From NCBI GenBank assembly GCA_964502735.1, contig CAZCYD010000007.1, positions 1 to 64,000 of the forward strand: a stretch of DNA of 64,000 bases. The letters run 5' to 3'. This stretch comes from JACKAN01 sp964502735 (lineage in GTDB: Bacteria; Bdellovibrionota; Bdellovibrionia; Bdellovibrionales; UBA1609). Both the position numbers and the translations under genes were made by a program. Shown piece by piece: positions 18,174-28,114 of the stretch. Under the pieces are notes generated by a model that saw only the letters and a program-made list of their open reading frames with translations, was not told where the DNA came from and searched no databases. Within the stretch, counting starts at the first letter, position 1. Each line of letters begins with the position of its first letter.

Positions 18174-19262
18174 ATGATGATAGAGGTTATGAAATTATTA
18201 ATTTTTGCATTTATTTTTTTGTTTGTCTCACAAGAAGCTAGGGCTCAAGAGAGAAGAGAGTTTTATGTAGGCGTGCGTGGCCTTGGTATGGGGGGAGCTC
18301 AAATTGCCACAGTCAATGATGAGACAGCTATGCTTGTAAACCCCGCGGGATTGGGCAAATTAAGGAATTACTTTTTAACTGTCGCTGATCCTGAAATTCA
18401 CATCAGTGGGGACACACAGGCTGTTATTGGTTCAGATATCATGGCTCCCTTAGATCCACAGGAGACTTTAAACCTCTTAAAAAAACCAACAAACCACGAC
18501 AGAAATTTGCATTCAAAGGTTCAAGCCTTTCCATCTTTGGTGTTTCCAAATTTTGGTTTAGGTGTATTTGCCAATTACACGACAGATGCTTCTTATGATG
18601 CTGCCAATGATGAACTAAGTTACTTTTATAGAAGTGATTTAGCTATGGTTTTAGGGTTTAATTTTCGCTTCTGGGATGGTCGAATCAAATTAGGTTTTAA
18701 CTTAAGAGCTATGAATCGGAATGAAATTCAAAGAACAGATATTCCAGGAACATCGACAAATCTCAGTATTAAAAATTTAACAACTGAAGGCTTTGGATTA
18801 GCTAGCGATGTGGGGCTAATTATGACTATGCCGTGGAAGTTATTGCCGACTTTAGCATTTGTGTATAGAGATGCCGGCAACACTCGATATACTTTTAAAG
18901 AGGGTTTGATAAATGGTGCTGAAGATGCACCTATGACAACCCCGGCAACACTCGATGCAGCTTTTGCTATTTTTCCAATTTTAGGAAAAAACAATAGATT
19001 TACATTTACTGGAGAAATTAGGGACGTGTTGACTTTATCTGAAGAAGACAGCTTTAACCGTCGTATGCACTTGGGTTTGGAGTTCAATATTCGCGACGCC
19101 CTTTTTATAAGGGGAGGTATGAATCAAAACTATTGGACGGCTGGTGTAGAACTGGCCGTAGCCAATTATCAGCTGCAACTGGCTACCTATGGTGAAGATA
19201 TAGGCATTGGTACAGCTCGAGAAGACCGTCGATATGTTGGCAAATTTGCTTACAGATTTTAG
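18174..19262 (+). CDS. PorV/FadL-like outer-membrane protein, paralogue 2
   Basis: Signal peptide ending EARAQ, then VRGLGMGGAQIATVNDE and the VNPAGLGKL motif, the same N-terminal signature as paralogues 1 and 3. The barrel region of about 330 residues ends RRYVGKFAYRF. The start is uncertain: ATG 18174 has no binding site, while ATG 18189 has GAGG only two bases away. A hairpin (19294-19321) separates it from the following lipoprotein gene, which probably belongs to the same unit. Confidence 0.82.
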   Translation: MMIEVMKLLIFAFIFLFVSQEARAQERREFYVGVRGLGMGGAQIATVNDETAMLVNPAGLGKLRNYFLTVADPEIHISGDTQAVIGSDIMAPLDPQETLNLLKKPTNHDRNLHSKVQAFPSLVFPNFGLGVFANYTTDASYDAANDELSYFYRSDLAMVLGFNFRFWDGRIKLGFNLRAMNRNEIQRTDIPGTSTNLSIKNLTTEGFGLASDVGLIMTMPWKLLPTLAFVYRDAGNTRYTFKEGLINGAEDAPMTTPATLDAAFAIFPILGKNNRFTFTGEIRDVLTLSEEDSFNRRMHLGLEFNIRDALFIRGGMNQNYWTAGVELAVANYQLQLATYGEDIGIGTAREDRRYVGKFAYRF

Positions 19263-19293
19263 ACTCAGAGTTAAATCAATTTTCTTGATTATA

Positions 19294-19321
19294 GCCTAGG
19301 GTCAAAACATTGACTCTAGGC
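19294..19321 (+). terminator. Hairpin between barrel gene and lipoprotein gene
   Basis: GCCTAGGGTC at 19294-19303 and GACTCTAGGC at 19312-19321 form a 10-bp stem (one G-T pair) around an 8-base loop. It lies 31 bp after the stop of the 18174 gene. There is no T run, so it may be a partial terminator, processing site or RNA stabiliser rather than a canonical intrinsic terminator. Confidence 0.4.
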
Positions 19322-19386
19322 AGAGTCGTCATTTCCCTTTACTCTAATAGTAGATAGATACAACTCTTTTGAGGAGATTCTTCTTT

Positions 19387-20238
19387 ATGAAACAGCATAT
19401 TCTATTTATTTTTTGCATGGGATTGCTGACAATAAGTTGCTCTAATATCTTGGATGAGTTCGCCAAAAAAGATACTGACGAAGCTCGCCTAACAGAAGCG
19501 ATTAAAAATATGAATAAGCAAAATTGGAGTGCAGCTATTGCCAATTTTGAAAACATGAGTTCAGGGTATTTAACGAAAAGAGATGTGAAACTACAGTACG
19601 CCAAAGCCTATGCGGGACGTTGTGGTTTGAGATTGTTGGATTTAATTGAAAATATGTCGTCACTGGATTCAAGTCTTTTGTATCCCATTCTTATGGAAGC
19701 CTTTATGGGATTGACGACCACACATGCTGATGACTGCATTCAAGCTGAGAGTATTATGCTGTCAATAGCCAGTTCAGCAACATCTCGCACTCCAGAAGAG
19801 AATACAGTTTTGGCATTTATAAGCTTTGCAAAGATGGGCGCTATTTTTTCTTCTTTTGCCGATGAGGATGTTGTTGATGGAGAGACTGATACCGATTTTA
19901 ATGCCTGTTCAGACACCATCAGTCCGGGAGTGCCAGATGAGTATGTTCGCCAAGTCGGGACGGGTTTAGGAATTGCCATTACAAGTTTAACTACAGCTTT
20001 AAGTGGAGGAGGGCTCTCCGGAGTGGATGCATTAGATGCGGCTACAGCAGCCTGTTCAGCTCTGGCCAGTTTGGGGGCGCAGTTTAACTTTTGTGGAGAA
20101 ACAGATCCTTCAGCATTTACTGCTGATCAAGTTAAGGCCATACGTTGGACGATGATGGATAACCAAGTTATAGGCTTGGGTGGAGCTGTTAATTGTGACT
20201 TATCGGGAGTGACATGTCCTGTAAATTGTCCTTTATAG
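19387..20238 (+). CDS. Lipoprotein of unknown function, PorV-associated
   Basis: The ATG at 19387 is chosen because GAGGAG (19371-19376) lies 10 bases upstream and the product begins with a typical lipoprotein signal, lipobox TISC (Cys18). The in-frame TTG at 19369 would precede the binding site. The first half looks TPR-like (NWSAAIANFENM, LQYAKAYAGRCGLRLLDLI). The second half has Cys-bearing Gly/Ala-rich helices. It sits between two PorV-like barrels, so a periplasmic partner of one of them is a reasonable guess. Confidence 0.78.
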   Translation: MKQHILFIFCMGLLTISCSNILDEFAKKDTDEARLTEAIKNMNKQNWSAAIANFENMSSGYLTKRDVKLQYAKAYAGRCGLRLLDLIENMSSLDSSLLYPILMEAFMGLTTTHADDCIQAESIMLSIASSATSRTPEENTVLAFISFAKMGAIFSSFADEDVVDGETDTDFNACSDTISPGVPDEYVRQVGTGLGIAITSLTTALSGGGLSGVDALDAATAACSALASLGAQFNFCGETDPSAFTADQVKAIRWTMMDNQVIGLGGAVNCDLSGVTCPVNCPL

Positions 20239-20296
20239 AGTCAAAAGAATTGGAGGCTATAGGTTGGGTTGGGTGTACAAGTAGGGTGATGGGATT

Positions 20297-21439
20297 ATGA
20301 AAGTTGTGATTCTTGGCATTTTAATAGTTATTTCCACATCAGCATGGGGACAGCATCTGTATCACATGAATACGACTGTTCGCGCCTTAGGAATGGGAAA
20401 TTCATTTGTGTCAGTGGTGAGGGATGCCAATTCTTTATTTTATAATCCAGCGGGATTGGCTCACACGACACAGTTTAACTGGACAATAATGGACCCCAAA
20501 CTTGGTGTGAGTGGAGTTGAAGCTGTCACAGACATTATGGATTTGCAAGATGATGGAGGTTTAGCCAATACAATTAATGCTTTGTACGGGAAAAACTTGT
20601 CGGCCTATGCTGGAGCTAAGACGGCCATAGTGACACCTTGGTTTGCAGCGGCTTATTACGACAGTTTTGAGTTGAGTCTTCTCGTAAATAATCCCGCAGT
20701 TCCTGAGATTAATGCCAATGTTGTAAATGACCTTGGGATAGCTCTCGGTTTTGGTTTTAATGTTGTACCTGGTGTACAAATGGGTATGGCCTTTAAGAGA
20801 ATTAATCGCACGGGGGGGAGAACTTTACTAGGAGCTAACTTAATTGGTGGACTGGATGCAGACGCCTTGCAAGACGAGTTAATGCGTAAGGGAGTTGGAT
20901 ATTCAGCTGACTTGGGTTTAAACTTTGCTCCGAAAATTGGCCCAGCAGAGTCGGTGATTTCTTTTGTGTGGAGAGATATGGGAACAACTTCTTTTCGCTC
21001 CTCAAGTGATGGCGGTTTAAGGCCGCCTTCGGATCAAGACAATATGATTTTAGGTTTCTCATTTTTGTTAGATGCAGGCTTGGTGTCAGTTAATCCCACC
21101 TTTGAATATCAAATGATTAATAGATCTGATGTGCAGATAGGAAATAAAATCAATTTTGGTGTGGAGTTGGGGTTGCCTTTAATTGATGTGAGGGCGGGAT
21201 TCCACCAAGGTTACTACACTCTTGGCCTTGGTTTAAATATGGGACTTTTGCGTTTTGATGCTGCCACATATGGTGTGGAATTAGGAGCTTACCCTGGGCA
21301 AATTGAAGATCGTCGTTATTTAGTGCAAATGACTATGGAGTTAGGCTTTGATGCCAACTTAAACTTTTTAGGTGGTGGATCAGGTGGAGGGCAGGGTGGC
21401 CCTGGCGGAAACCGTTCTCGTCTCAAGCAACGACGGTAA
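20297..21439 (+). CDS. PorV/FadL-like outer-membrane protein, paralogue 3
   Basis: Signal peptide ending SAWGQ, then VRALGMGNSFVSVVRDAN and FYNPAGLA, closely matching paralogues 1 and 2. The barrel ends YLVQMTMELGFDAN. After that it carries an extra tail of about 25 residues made of Gly-rich repeats and ending in basic RSRLKQRR, absent from the other two. The tail would lie at the end of the last strand, probably in the periplasm. It follows the lipoprotein gene by 58 bp, co-directional. Confidence 0.82.
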   Translation: MKVVILGILIVISTSAWGQHLYHMNTTVRALGMGNSFVSVVRDANSLFYNPAGLAHTTQFNWTIMDPKLGVSGVEAVTDIMDLQDDGGLANTINALYGKNLSAYAGAKTAIVTPWFAAAYYDSFELSLLVNNPAVPEINANVVNDLGIALGFGFNVVPGVQMGMAFKRINRTGGRTLLGANLIGGLDADALQDELMRKGVGYSADLGLNFAPKIGPAESVISFVWRDMGTTSFRSSSDGGLRPPSDQDNMILGFSFLLDAGLVSVNPTFEYQMINRSDVQIGNKINFGVELGLPLIDVRAGFHQGYYTLGLGLNMGLLRFDAATYGVELGAYPGQIEDRRYLVQMTMELGFDANLNFLGGGSGGGQGGPGGNRSRLKQRR

Positions 21440-21558
21440 ATCATCCAATTCATTCTCTTGACTTGCGAGTGCGTGCAATTCTTAAGTTTTTTGTTTTGCA
21501 TAAGTGTAGGCTCTTTAATATAAAGATAGAAGAGGCCTAATCTCTAGGAGTTAAAAAA

Positions 21559-21927
21559 GTGGCAGATCAAGATGTTAGATGGAAGCAAAGATTAGACAAT
21601 TTTCTTTTAGCTTATTCGCAGCTTAAATTAGGAGTGGAATTATCTCTATCTCGAGACCTATCTGATCTTGAAAAACAGGGACTTATACAATCCTTTGAAT
21701 TTACACACGAGCTGGCATGGAATGTTTTAAAGGACTACTTTCAATATCAGGGGAGAGCGAGTTTAATTACAGATTCTAGAGATGCCACCCGCGAGGCCTT
21801 CAACAGAGGACTTATTCAAGATGGTGAAAACTGGATGGCAATGATAAAGAGTCGTAATCAAGCCTCACACACGTACAATAAAAAAACTGTTGATGAAATT
21901 ATTCAAGTTATTAAGAGCGTATATTAG
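21559..21927 (+). CDS. HI0074-family nucleotidyltransferase substrate-binding (HEPN-like) protein, partner missing
   Basis: A 122-residue four-helix protein of the HI0074/TIGR01987 type, which normally pairs with a small MNT nucleotidyltransferase (HI0073) as a HEPN/MNT module. Recognisable stretches are FEFTHELAWNVLKDYF, SRDATREAFNRGLI and the RNQASHTYN end of the HEPN core. GTG start with TAGGAG 8 bases upstream. It seems slightly short at the C-terminus compared with relatives, and no nucleotidyltransferase gene lies on either side. Probably an orphan or a remnant of a toxin-antitoxin-like pair. Confidence 0.8.
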   Translation: MADQDVRWKQRLDNFLLAYSQLKLGVELSLSRDLSDLEKQGLIQSFEFTHELAWNVLKDYFQYQGRASLITDSRDATREAFNRGLIQDGENWMAMIKSRNQASHTYNKKTVDEIIQVIKSVY

Positions 21928-21987
21928 GCGGGTGGGGAAAGATTTTTTTGTGTAAATTAGGGCCTGGCACCTTTTTTCACGGTTGGG

Positions 21988-24768
21988 ATGGGAATGTTGG
22001 AATTTGTGGCGTTAGAGTCGCCTAAGTCTTGGTTGGAGATATGCAGTGAATTTGATCCTATGCGAGAAACATGGGTTGTTGCGGATCTTCAATCTAAAAT
22101 GGCAATTCAACAAGAATTATTTAAGAAATTCAAAATAGTTCCCGAGCAGGCCGTGTTGCGAGCTTCTGAATTTTGGCAGAATGTGCTTAAAAGAACGGGT
22201 GGTGAGTGGATAATTATTTCTACAACATTTGCCAGGGCATTTTTGATTGAAAAGTTAGAACAAGAAGAAGAAGCGTGGTTAAAAGTTCCCGGGGCTCACA
22301 AGACTCTTATGGAGTACATTCAGCAACTGCTCCCAATTTTTATGGAAAACCATTCTGAAGATTTATTTGAGAATTGGATAAAAGAAAATTCTGATGCCAT
22401 GATTCGCTGGGGAAGGTGGTATTATTCTGCCCGCAAATATATTGAAATATTTATATCTCGCTCTTGGATTTTAGAGTCTTGGGTGCCTCATGTTTTATCA
22501 AGTACAGAAAGTGACTGGACATGGGATAGGCGAGTAACGGTCGATCTTGGGACTCAGTTGACCTTAGCTGAGGCTCTTATGTTTAAAAAACTATACAAAA
22601 ATCAGTCTGTTCGCGTTCTGTATCCAGAGTCTATTTTCCAGTTGTCTTCGAGTTCAGTTCAGAGAGCGTATAAAAGCCTTGATGATAAGTATTTTGAAAA
22701 TTTGAATTCAGAAAGGGTTTCTATATCTATTGCCAACAACCCATCGGCAGATACTGTTTTAGATGAAAATAAGTTGCAGCTGTTGAGATTTTCAACCTCA
22801 TTGAGTGAGGTCAAAGATCTTTGTGCTCAATTGCGTATTTGGCTGCAAGAGGGGGGCTCGCCTCATAATATTGCCATATATGCACCTAACATAGAAACCT
22901 ATTGGCCTGTCCTGTTTCCTTATCTAAAGGCCGAAGGAATACCCGTACAAAAAAATAGAGTTGTAAGAGCTCATAGTTTTTTGTCTGTAATGTCCTGGGT
23001 TTCTAGACTTAAAATTGAAATGAAACAAATCACATCTGAAGATTTAGAGCTTGAGGTGTACTCATCAAGATCAAGACAAGTCGAAGTTGATTACTCACAG
23101 TTTAAAAAAATGTACAGTCTAATATTATCGCCTGATCATATTAAAAGAATTGCCAATATAGCGGATCGCTATCAGTTTAATCTTGATCTTCATAAGCCAC
23201 TACGACTAGATGACTTTCTTTTGTGGGCAATACCTTTTTATAGTGGTGAGGATTCTTGTCCGGCATTGGAACCCTTATTTCACAATCTTTTGGGGAAGGC
23301 ACCAACAAACATAAAACTACAGGCTAAGACTTGGCTTTTATTTTTTGAAGAAATAGTAAGCAAAACAGAAATCCTCCTGGTTGAGGGCGATCCATGCGGA
23401 GTAGTTCTTGAAAATATCAAGTACAACCACAGAACTTCGGCCCAGTTTTGTTATTTTCTGGGTCTAAGCGAGAGTCAAATCTTTCAATCTAGAAAGGTGG
23501 GGCTTAGTGAAAGTGAAAGAAATGCTATTGAGAGGGATTTAGGGTATATTCTTTCGGACGTAAACTTGCAGGATATAGAGTTCGATGCCGCTTGGACGCT
23601 TAAAGATGAAGGTTGTCGGTTTGTCGTCTCCTTTTCTCAAACTGGATTTAGTGGGGAGCCAGATTCGCCTTCCCCATTTTGGTTAAAGTTGGCAATTGGG
23701 AATAAACGCAATTTAGATGAACTGAATATTCCTCGAACATCAAAGTGGGATTACATTCAACAATCCAATTTAAAAGATGCTAAAATTAGATTCAATCAAG
23801 ATGTTAGTAAGTTTATTGATCGTGATTTGGGAACCTTTAACTTCGATCCCGTAGAAACCACATTATCTCGTTTATCTGTATCGCGCATTGAGCGTTATAC
23901 AGAGTGCTCGCTCATTTTTCTTTTTGAAAGTCTAATGAAGTTAAGAGACCAAAAGGCTTTAGATTTAGATATAGATGCCATGGATAGAGGGCAGTTGCAA
24001 CACAAGGTGTTGCAGAATTTAATGGAGATTGGCTCGACGGCAAAGGAAAGAATACGATTAATGGACGATCAAGAGAATCTTTGGCAGCTTATTGAAAAAA
24101 GCCGTCGCGATTTAAAGCTAACATTTTTTGATGAAAAATCGTGGAATCGTGTAAGGCATAATACTTTTGAACTTGCTTGTAGGTTTCTTAATTTCGAAAA
24201 AGATTGGGAAGACACCTACCCTGGGGTCAAAAATTTAGGGCGTGAGGTTGAACTCAAAGCTTTTTGGAATCAGGAAGCTAAAGATTTTCAAAGAGATCCT
24301 GTTGGCATTGAATTTAATGCAGTCATAGACCGTGTAGATGGAGATAGCTCCGGGAATGTGATTGTTTTAGATTACAAAAGTTCTGGCAGTCAGTTAACGA
24401 GTTTTACAGCATGGATTGATAATAATAAATTTCAACTGCCAATTTACTCGTATCTCTTACAGAAAGGTTTTGGAGATATAAATGTTAAAGAAGTTATGGG
24501 AATGGGTTATTACATTTTAAAGGATTTAACTAGAAGTAAAGGGCTATGGTGTGAGGAGGGGGATGGTGTTTTATTTCCTGTGAATAAACGTTCAAGAAAT
24601 TCTATGACTAAGTATGAATTGAATCAGTTTTGGGATGACATAAAAAACCAACTACACAGAGTTATAAGTGAGATTCAATCTGGAAAATTTGTGGCTAATC
24701 CTAGAGATGTAAGTAAATGTGACAAGTGTAGCTGGAGGAAAATATGTCGAGCCCCACATCTCATGTAA
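21988..24768 (+). CDS. addB: AddB-like helicase-nuclease subunit with Fe-S nuclease domain
   Basis: Second subunit of an AddAB-type double-strand break resection enzyme. The N-terminal 600 residues are a degenerate helicase with no good Walker A. The C-terminal nuclease domain has the PD-(D/E)XK motif LDYKS (Asp795, Lys797). It also has the four Cys of the iron-sulfur staple: Cys640 in RYTECS, and Cys911, Cys914 and Cys920 in CDKCSWRKIC. The 926 residues fit the smaller AddB forms. The ATG at 21988 (or 21994) is preceded by a weak GGTTGGG. It overlaps addA by 25 bases, so the subunits are co-translated. Confidence 0.88.
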   Translation: MGMLEFVALESPKSWLEICSEFDPMRETWVVADLQSKMAIQQELFKKFKIVPEQAVLRASEFWQNVLKRTGGEWIIISTTFARAFLIEKLEQEEEAWLKVPGAHKTLMEYIQQLLPIFMENHSEDLFENWIKENSDAMIRWGRWYYSARKYIEIFISRSWILESWVPHVLSSTESDWTWDRRVTVDLGTQLTLAEALMFKKLYKNQSVRVLYPESIFQLSSSSVQRAYKSLDDKYFENLNSERVSISIANNPSADTVLDENKLQLLRFSTSLSEVKDLCAQLRIWLQEGGSPHNIAIYAPNIETYWPVLFPYLKAEGIPVQKNRVVRAHSFLSVMSWVSRLKIEMKQITSEDLELEVYSSRSRQVEVDYSQFKKMYSLILSPDHIKRIANIADRYQFNLDLHKPLRLDDFLLWAIPFYSGEDSCPALEPLFHNLLGKAPTNIKLQAKTWLLFFEEIVSKTEILLVEGDPCGVVLENIKYNHRTSAQFCYFLGLSESQIFQSRKVGLSESERNAIERDLGYILSDVNLQDIEFDAAWTLKDEGCRFVVSFSQTGFSGEPDSPSPFWLKLAIGNKRNLDELNIPRTSKWDYIQQSNLKDAKIRFNQDVSKFIDRDLGTFNFDPVETTLSRLSVSRIERYTECSLIFLFESLMKLRDQKALDLDIDAMDRGQLQHKVLQNLMEIGSTAKERIRLMDDQENLWQLIEKSRRDLKLTFFDEKSWNRVRHNTFELACRFLNFEKDWEDTYPGVKNLGREVELKAFWNQEAKDFQRDPVGIEFNAVIDRVDGDSSGNVIVLDYKSSGSQLTSFTAWIDNNKFQLPIYSYLLQKGFGDINVKEVMGMGYYILKDLTRSKGLWCEEGDGVLFPVNKRSRNSMTKYELNQFWDDIKNQLHRVISEIQSGKFVANPRDVSKCDKCSWRKICRAPHLM

Positions 24769-27755
24769 ATATGTCGCTGACTTCTAAGTTTAAGATCAAT
24801 TCTAAAATTGTAAGAGCGGGTGCCGGGGCTGGTAAAACCACAAGATTGACTGAGAATATTTATTTAACAGCTAGAGAATTTTATTCTGTAAATAAAAGAT
24901 GGCCAAACCTTATTGTTACAACGTTTACCAAGAAAGCAACTAAAGAATTAAGAGAACGATTGGTAATAAAGGCTTGTAGCAAAGATGATTTTGAATTTTT
25001 AGAATTTCTTAATAGTACAAATAAAATATACATATCGACGATTCATGGAGTGTTAAATCTTTTTTTAAGGAGTTATGGGCATTTGATGGGGTGGGATAAC
25101 TCCTTCCAAATTATGTCAAATACAGAAACCAATAAGCTTGTAAAAGCTGTAATTAAAGAGTTAGACGACCTGCCAGAGTGGGAAACTATTCTAAACTCTT
25201 TTACCTATTCTGAGTTAATATCATTATTATCTAGTTATGTAGAAGTAAAACTTATTCACCCAGAAGCAACAGGTGCAGGCTTTGGAAATCTAGAAAATTT
25301 CAGAATACAGTATTTAAGGACTCAGCAGCTTAAAATTAAGCAGTTAGCAGGATTCATATATGAGAGTTTTACTCATGAAAAGTGGTTGGAGTATGGAAAA
25401 AAATTGAATTCCGCACCTTGCGAGAGTTTATCAGACTATTTGTCTGGAATAGGCCAGCGTCCGAGAAAGACGAAAGAGGATGACGAACAGGCCATTCTGT
25501 ATGTAAAAAGCACTTTGGACAACGTTAAAAAATCCTTAGAAAAATCGGGGCTAACAAATAAAGACTTAATGCGGGCAGAAAGCCTTTTCTCCAATTTTGA
25601 AGTCATAGCAGATAAATTTTTAGATCAGCTGCTAATCCGAAAACAAAAATTGGCAAAAGTAGAATTGAAGGACTTAGAGTTGGTGACTTTAAAAATTATC
25701 AGAGAGGAGCCCTCTTTAGCTCAAGCTTTTTCTAGAGAGTGGGATTATTGGTTAATTGATGAATATCAAGATACAAGCCCTCTGCAAGAGTTTTTACTTA
25801 GTTCGTTGATTGGCGAAAGACCAGTCTATATTGTTGGCGATCCACAGCAGAGTATTTATCTTTTTAGGGGAGCAAGGAGTGAAGTTTTTGCTAAAAAAGA
25901 AGCTCAGCTCTGCGAATTTAAAGAAACTCTTGTTAAAAACTACAGGTCCAGACCTGAAGTTTTGTCTTTTATAAATGATATGTTTTCAGGATTCGAACAA
26001 AAATTTTTATCTATGGAATACGGAGAAAAATTTGGTCCCGCTGAACAAGACTATTGCGCTGCGGAGTTTTATGAAGGGGAAGAAGAGGGTTTTGTCGCGA
26101 CAAGAATATTGGAGTTGTTAGAGCAAGGCCACTCCCCAGAAAAAATTTGTATTTTATCTCGAAAAAATAAATCTCTTTTAGCAATGGCAAGGGCTTTGAG
26201 TCAGTATCAAATACCAACTCATGTGCATGCCTCTTCTGGTTTTTATTCTCGACGAGAAGTTTTAGATATTGTTTTCTTAGTTCGCTTTTTGGCTAATCCT
26301 CATGATAATGAAAATTTTATTGGTTTGTTGCGTACTCCTTGGATTGGCATTCGAGATGAAGTTCTAATAGATTTGGCCAAAGGGTGGAAGCCCAGCAAAG
26401 AAAGTCTTTGGAGCTTTTGTTTACAGCAAAAACCTAATTTTTTGGCAAAATTTGTTGAAATTGTAGATTTAAGTGAGACTCATGGAGTCTTTTATGCAAC
26501 GGAGTCTTTTTTACTGTTCTCAGGTGTTGTGGACTATTCTCACTACCAAGACTCAACGGGTCGCAAAGAGTCAAATATTTGGAAGTTTTTGGTAAATTGG
26601 AAAGAGCAAGAAAAAAAACCAGGATTCAATATTTTCAGCTTCTTAAATCAATCTGAATTAGATTTATCTGATTCAGATGGGGCTTCAGAATCTGATGCGG
26701 TTGCAGCACTTGAACCTAACAGCGTGAATCTGATGACAATTCACGCTTCAAAGGGGCTCCAATTCGATTACGTATTTGTTATTGACTGTGGGAGCTCACC
26801 CTTAAAAAGAGGGGGGGCAACTGAGGATCAAAGGCTTCACTATATAGAGAGTGAAAACTGTTGGGGTTTTGCCATACCAAACGAAGAGGGATCTGGTCGT
26901 GAAAAGACTCTAGTTGACCATCTCTATATCGAAGAAATGCAAAAAAGAGAGCTTGAGGAGTCTGATCGTTTGTTCTATGTGGCTCTCACAAGGACTATAC
27001 AAAAAGTATTTTTGAGTTGGAAGGGGTCCTTAGCCAAAGATTCTTGGTTGGCAAGATCTCATTTTACTGTGCAACCAGGGATACATCAGCGGAAGTCTTA
27101 CTCTTACAAAATGACCCAAGATAAATTTGAGGGGTATAAAAAATGGAGAGGCTCAAAAAGGGAAATAGAAGTGATTGGTGATCTTTCACAAAAGGTAGCC
27201 CTGTCTCCGGTATATTTTGATAAAATTTCTGTTACTCAATTTCTAGAGAATCAACAAAAAAACATATCAAAACCTAAAGAGTTTGAAAATAACAATATAA
27301 GCGCTAGTCAACAGATATTTAAAATGAGTCAAAAAGCAAAACTAGGTACAGATTTTCATAAACTTTTTGAGTCGTATAGGTACAACCCGAATTTAGATGT
27401 TGAAAAGTTCTTAATGAATAACTTTGATCACAAAAATGTTCCAGATTTATTTAAGGCATTTGAGTGGGTGTTAGCTTTGAAAGAGCCTCCTATGCGGGAA
27501 TTACTCAGAACGGGGCATGTGGAGTGGGGATTTCAGCGCCTTGTAGACGACTTTATTGTTGAAGGTCAGATTGACTTATGGGGAGAAATCCAAGGTGTAA
27601 CCTGGTTAGTCGACTACAAGTCTGGATCTACACAGTATAAGGATAGGGCAGTAAAGCAGTTGGATTTATATGCAGAGGCTTTGGGTGAAATTGGCAAAAA
27701 GCATATTCGCAAGGTTATTATTTATCCACTTGAGCCCACAGTGTTTTTTATTTAA
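24744..27755 (+). CDS. addA: AddA-like UvrD-family helicase with C-terminal nuclease domain
   Basis: ATP-dependent 3'-5' helicase of the UvrD/RecB superfamily. It has Walker A AGAGAGKT (residues 25-32), FTKKATKELRERL motif Ia, WLIDEYQDTS (about 338), GDPQQSIYLFRGA motif III, and IHASKGLQFDYVFV and YVALTR near the end of the helicase core. The C-terminal domain has EGQIDLWG and LVDYKSGS, a PD-(D/E)XK nuclease (Asp about 956, Lys about 958). With AddB this gives a two-nuclease AddAB complex. The ATG at 24744 is supported by GGAGG five bases upstream, inside the end of addB. A TAA follows with no terminator seen. Confidence 0.92.
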   Translation: MSSPTSHVNMSLTSKFKINSKIVRAGAGAGKTTRLTENIYLTAREFYSVNKRWPNLIVTTFTKKATKELRERLVIKACSKDDFEFLEFLNSTNKIYISTIHGVLNLFLRSYGHLMGWDNSFQIMSNTETNKLVKAVIKELDDLPEWETILNSFTYSELISLLSSYVEVKLIHPEATGAGFGNLENFRIQYLRTQQLKIKQLAGFIYESFTHEKWLEYGKKLNSAPCESLSDYLSGIGQRPRKTKEDDEQAILYVKSTLDNVKKSLEKSGLTNKDLMRAESLFSNFEVIADKFLDQLLIRKQKLAKVELKDLELVTLKIIREEPSLAQAFSREWDYWLIDEYQDTSPLQEFLLSSLIGERPVYIVGDPQQSIYLFRGARSEVFAKKEAQLCEFKETLVKNYRSRPEVLSFINDMFSGFEQKFLSMEYGEKFGPAEQDYCAAEFYEGEEEGFVATRILELLEQGHSPEKICILSRKNKSLLAMARALSQYQIPTHVHASSGFYSRREVLDIVFLVRFLANPHDNENFIGLLRTPWIGIRDEVLIDLAKGWKPSKESLWSFCLQQKPNFLAKFVEIVDLSETHGVFYATESFLLFSGVVDYSHYQDSTGRKESNIWKFLVNWKEQEKKPGFNIFSFLNQSELDLSDSDGASESDAVAALEPNSVNLMTIHASKGLQFDYVFVIDCGSSPLKRGGATEDQRLHYIESENCWGFAIPNEEGSGREKTLVDHLYIEEMQKRELEESDRLFYVALTRTIQKVFLSWKGSLAKDSWLARSHFTVQPGIHQRKSYSYKMTQDKFEGYKKWRGSKREIEVIGDLSQKVALSPVYFDKISVTQFLENQQKNISKPKEFENNNISASQQIFKMSQKAKLGTDFHKLFESYRYNPNLDVEKFLMNNFDHKNVPDLFKAFEWVLALKEPPMRELLRTGHVEWGFQRLVDDFIVEGQIDLWGEIQGVTWLVDYKSGSTQYKDRAVKQLDLYAEALGEIGKKHIRKVIIYPLEPTVFFI

Positions 27756-28114
27756 TTCATTTTTCTATTTGATTCATTTTAACATGATTTATGGAACTAA
27801 ATGGTGATCTTTTGACACCAATAATTTGATAGTCTTAAATAAATAAAATCCTTTTGACACCTAAATAGACGGTTTTGGTTAAAAAACATTCAACATTTTG
27901 TGGCATAGGCTTTGCTTTGTGAATAGGATTGTGTTCTGGGGGGTGACTTGGCTGAGTGGCCCTTAAAGTTGTCATGTGCAGTTGTCACGTGAGCTTATAC
28001 ATATGATAACGTTAGGGGGGGGAGTTGCTCCATTTTATACAATTAAAAAAAAAATTTTCTGACCTATACGACCCAATTCAACTATTAATTGCCGAAATTC
28101 CTGGCAGAGTCACA
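27756..28114. promoter_or_regulatory. Leader of the TonB receptor gene with candidate promoter and repeats
   Basis: No gene seen. CTTTTGACACC occurs twice (27809-27819 and 27851-27861). The first contains TTGACA at 27812-27817 followed after 17 bases by TTAAAT at 27835-27840, a plausible sigma-70 promoter. GTTGTCAYGTG is also duplicated at 27968-27978 and 27981-27991 with a 13-bp period, just before an AT-rich stretch, and could be a regulator site. TonB receptors are usually controlled by metal or nutrient regulators, but no known box is recognised. Confidence 0.35.

Noticed and set aside
15285..21439. Type IX secretion system based on PorV-like proteins
   Set aside because: No PorK/L/M/N, SprA or C-terminal sorting domain proteins are present. 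PorV/FadL-type barrels occur without T9SS.
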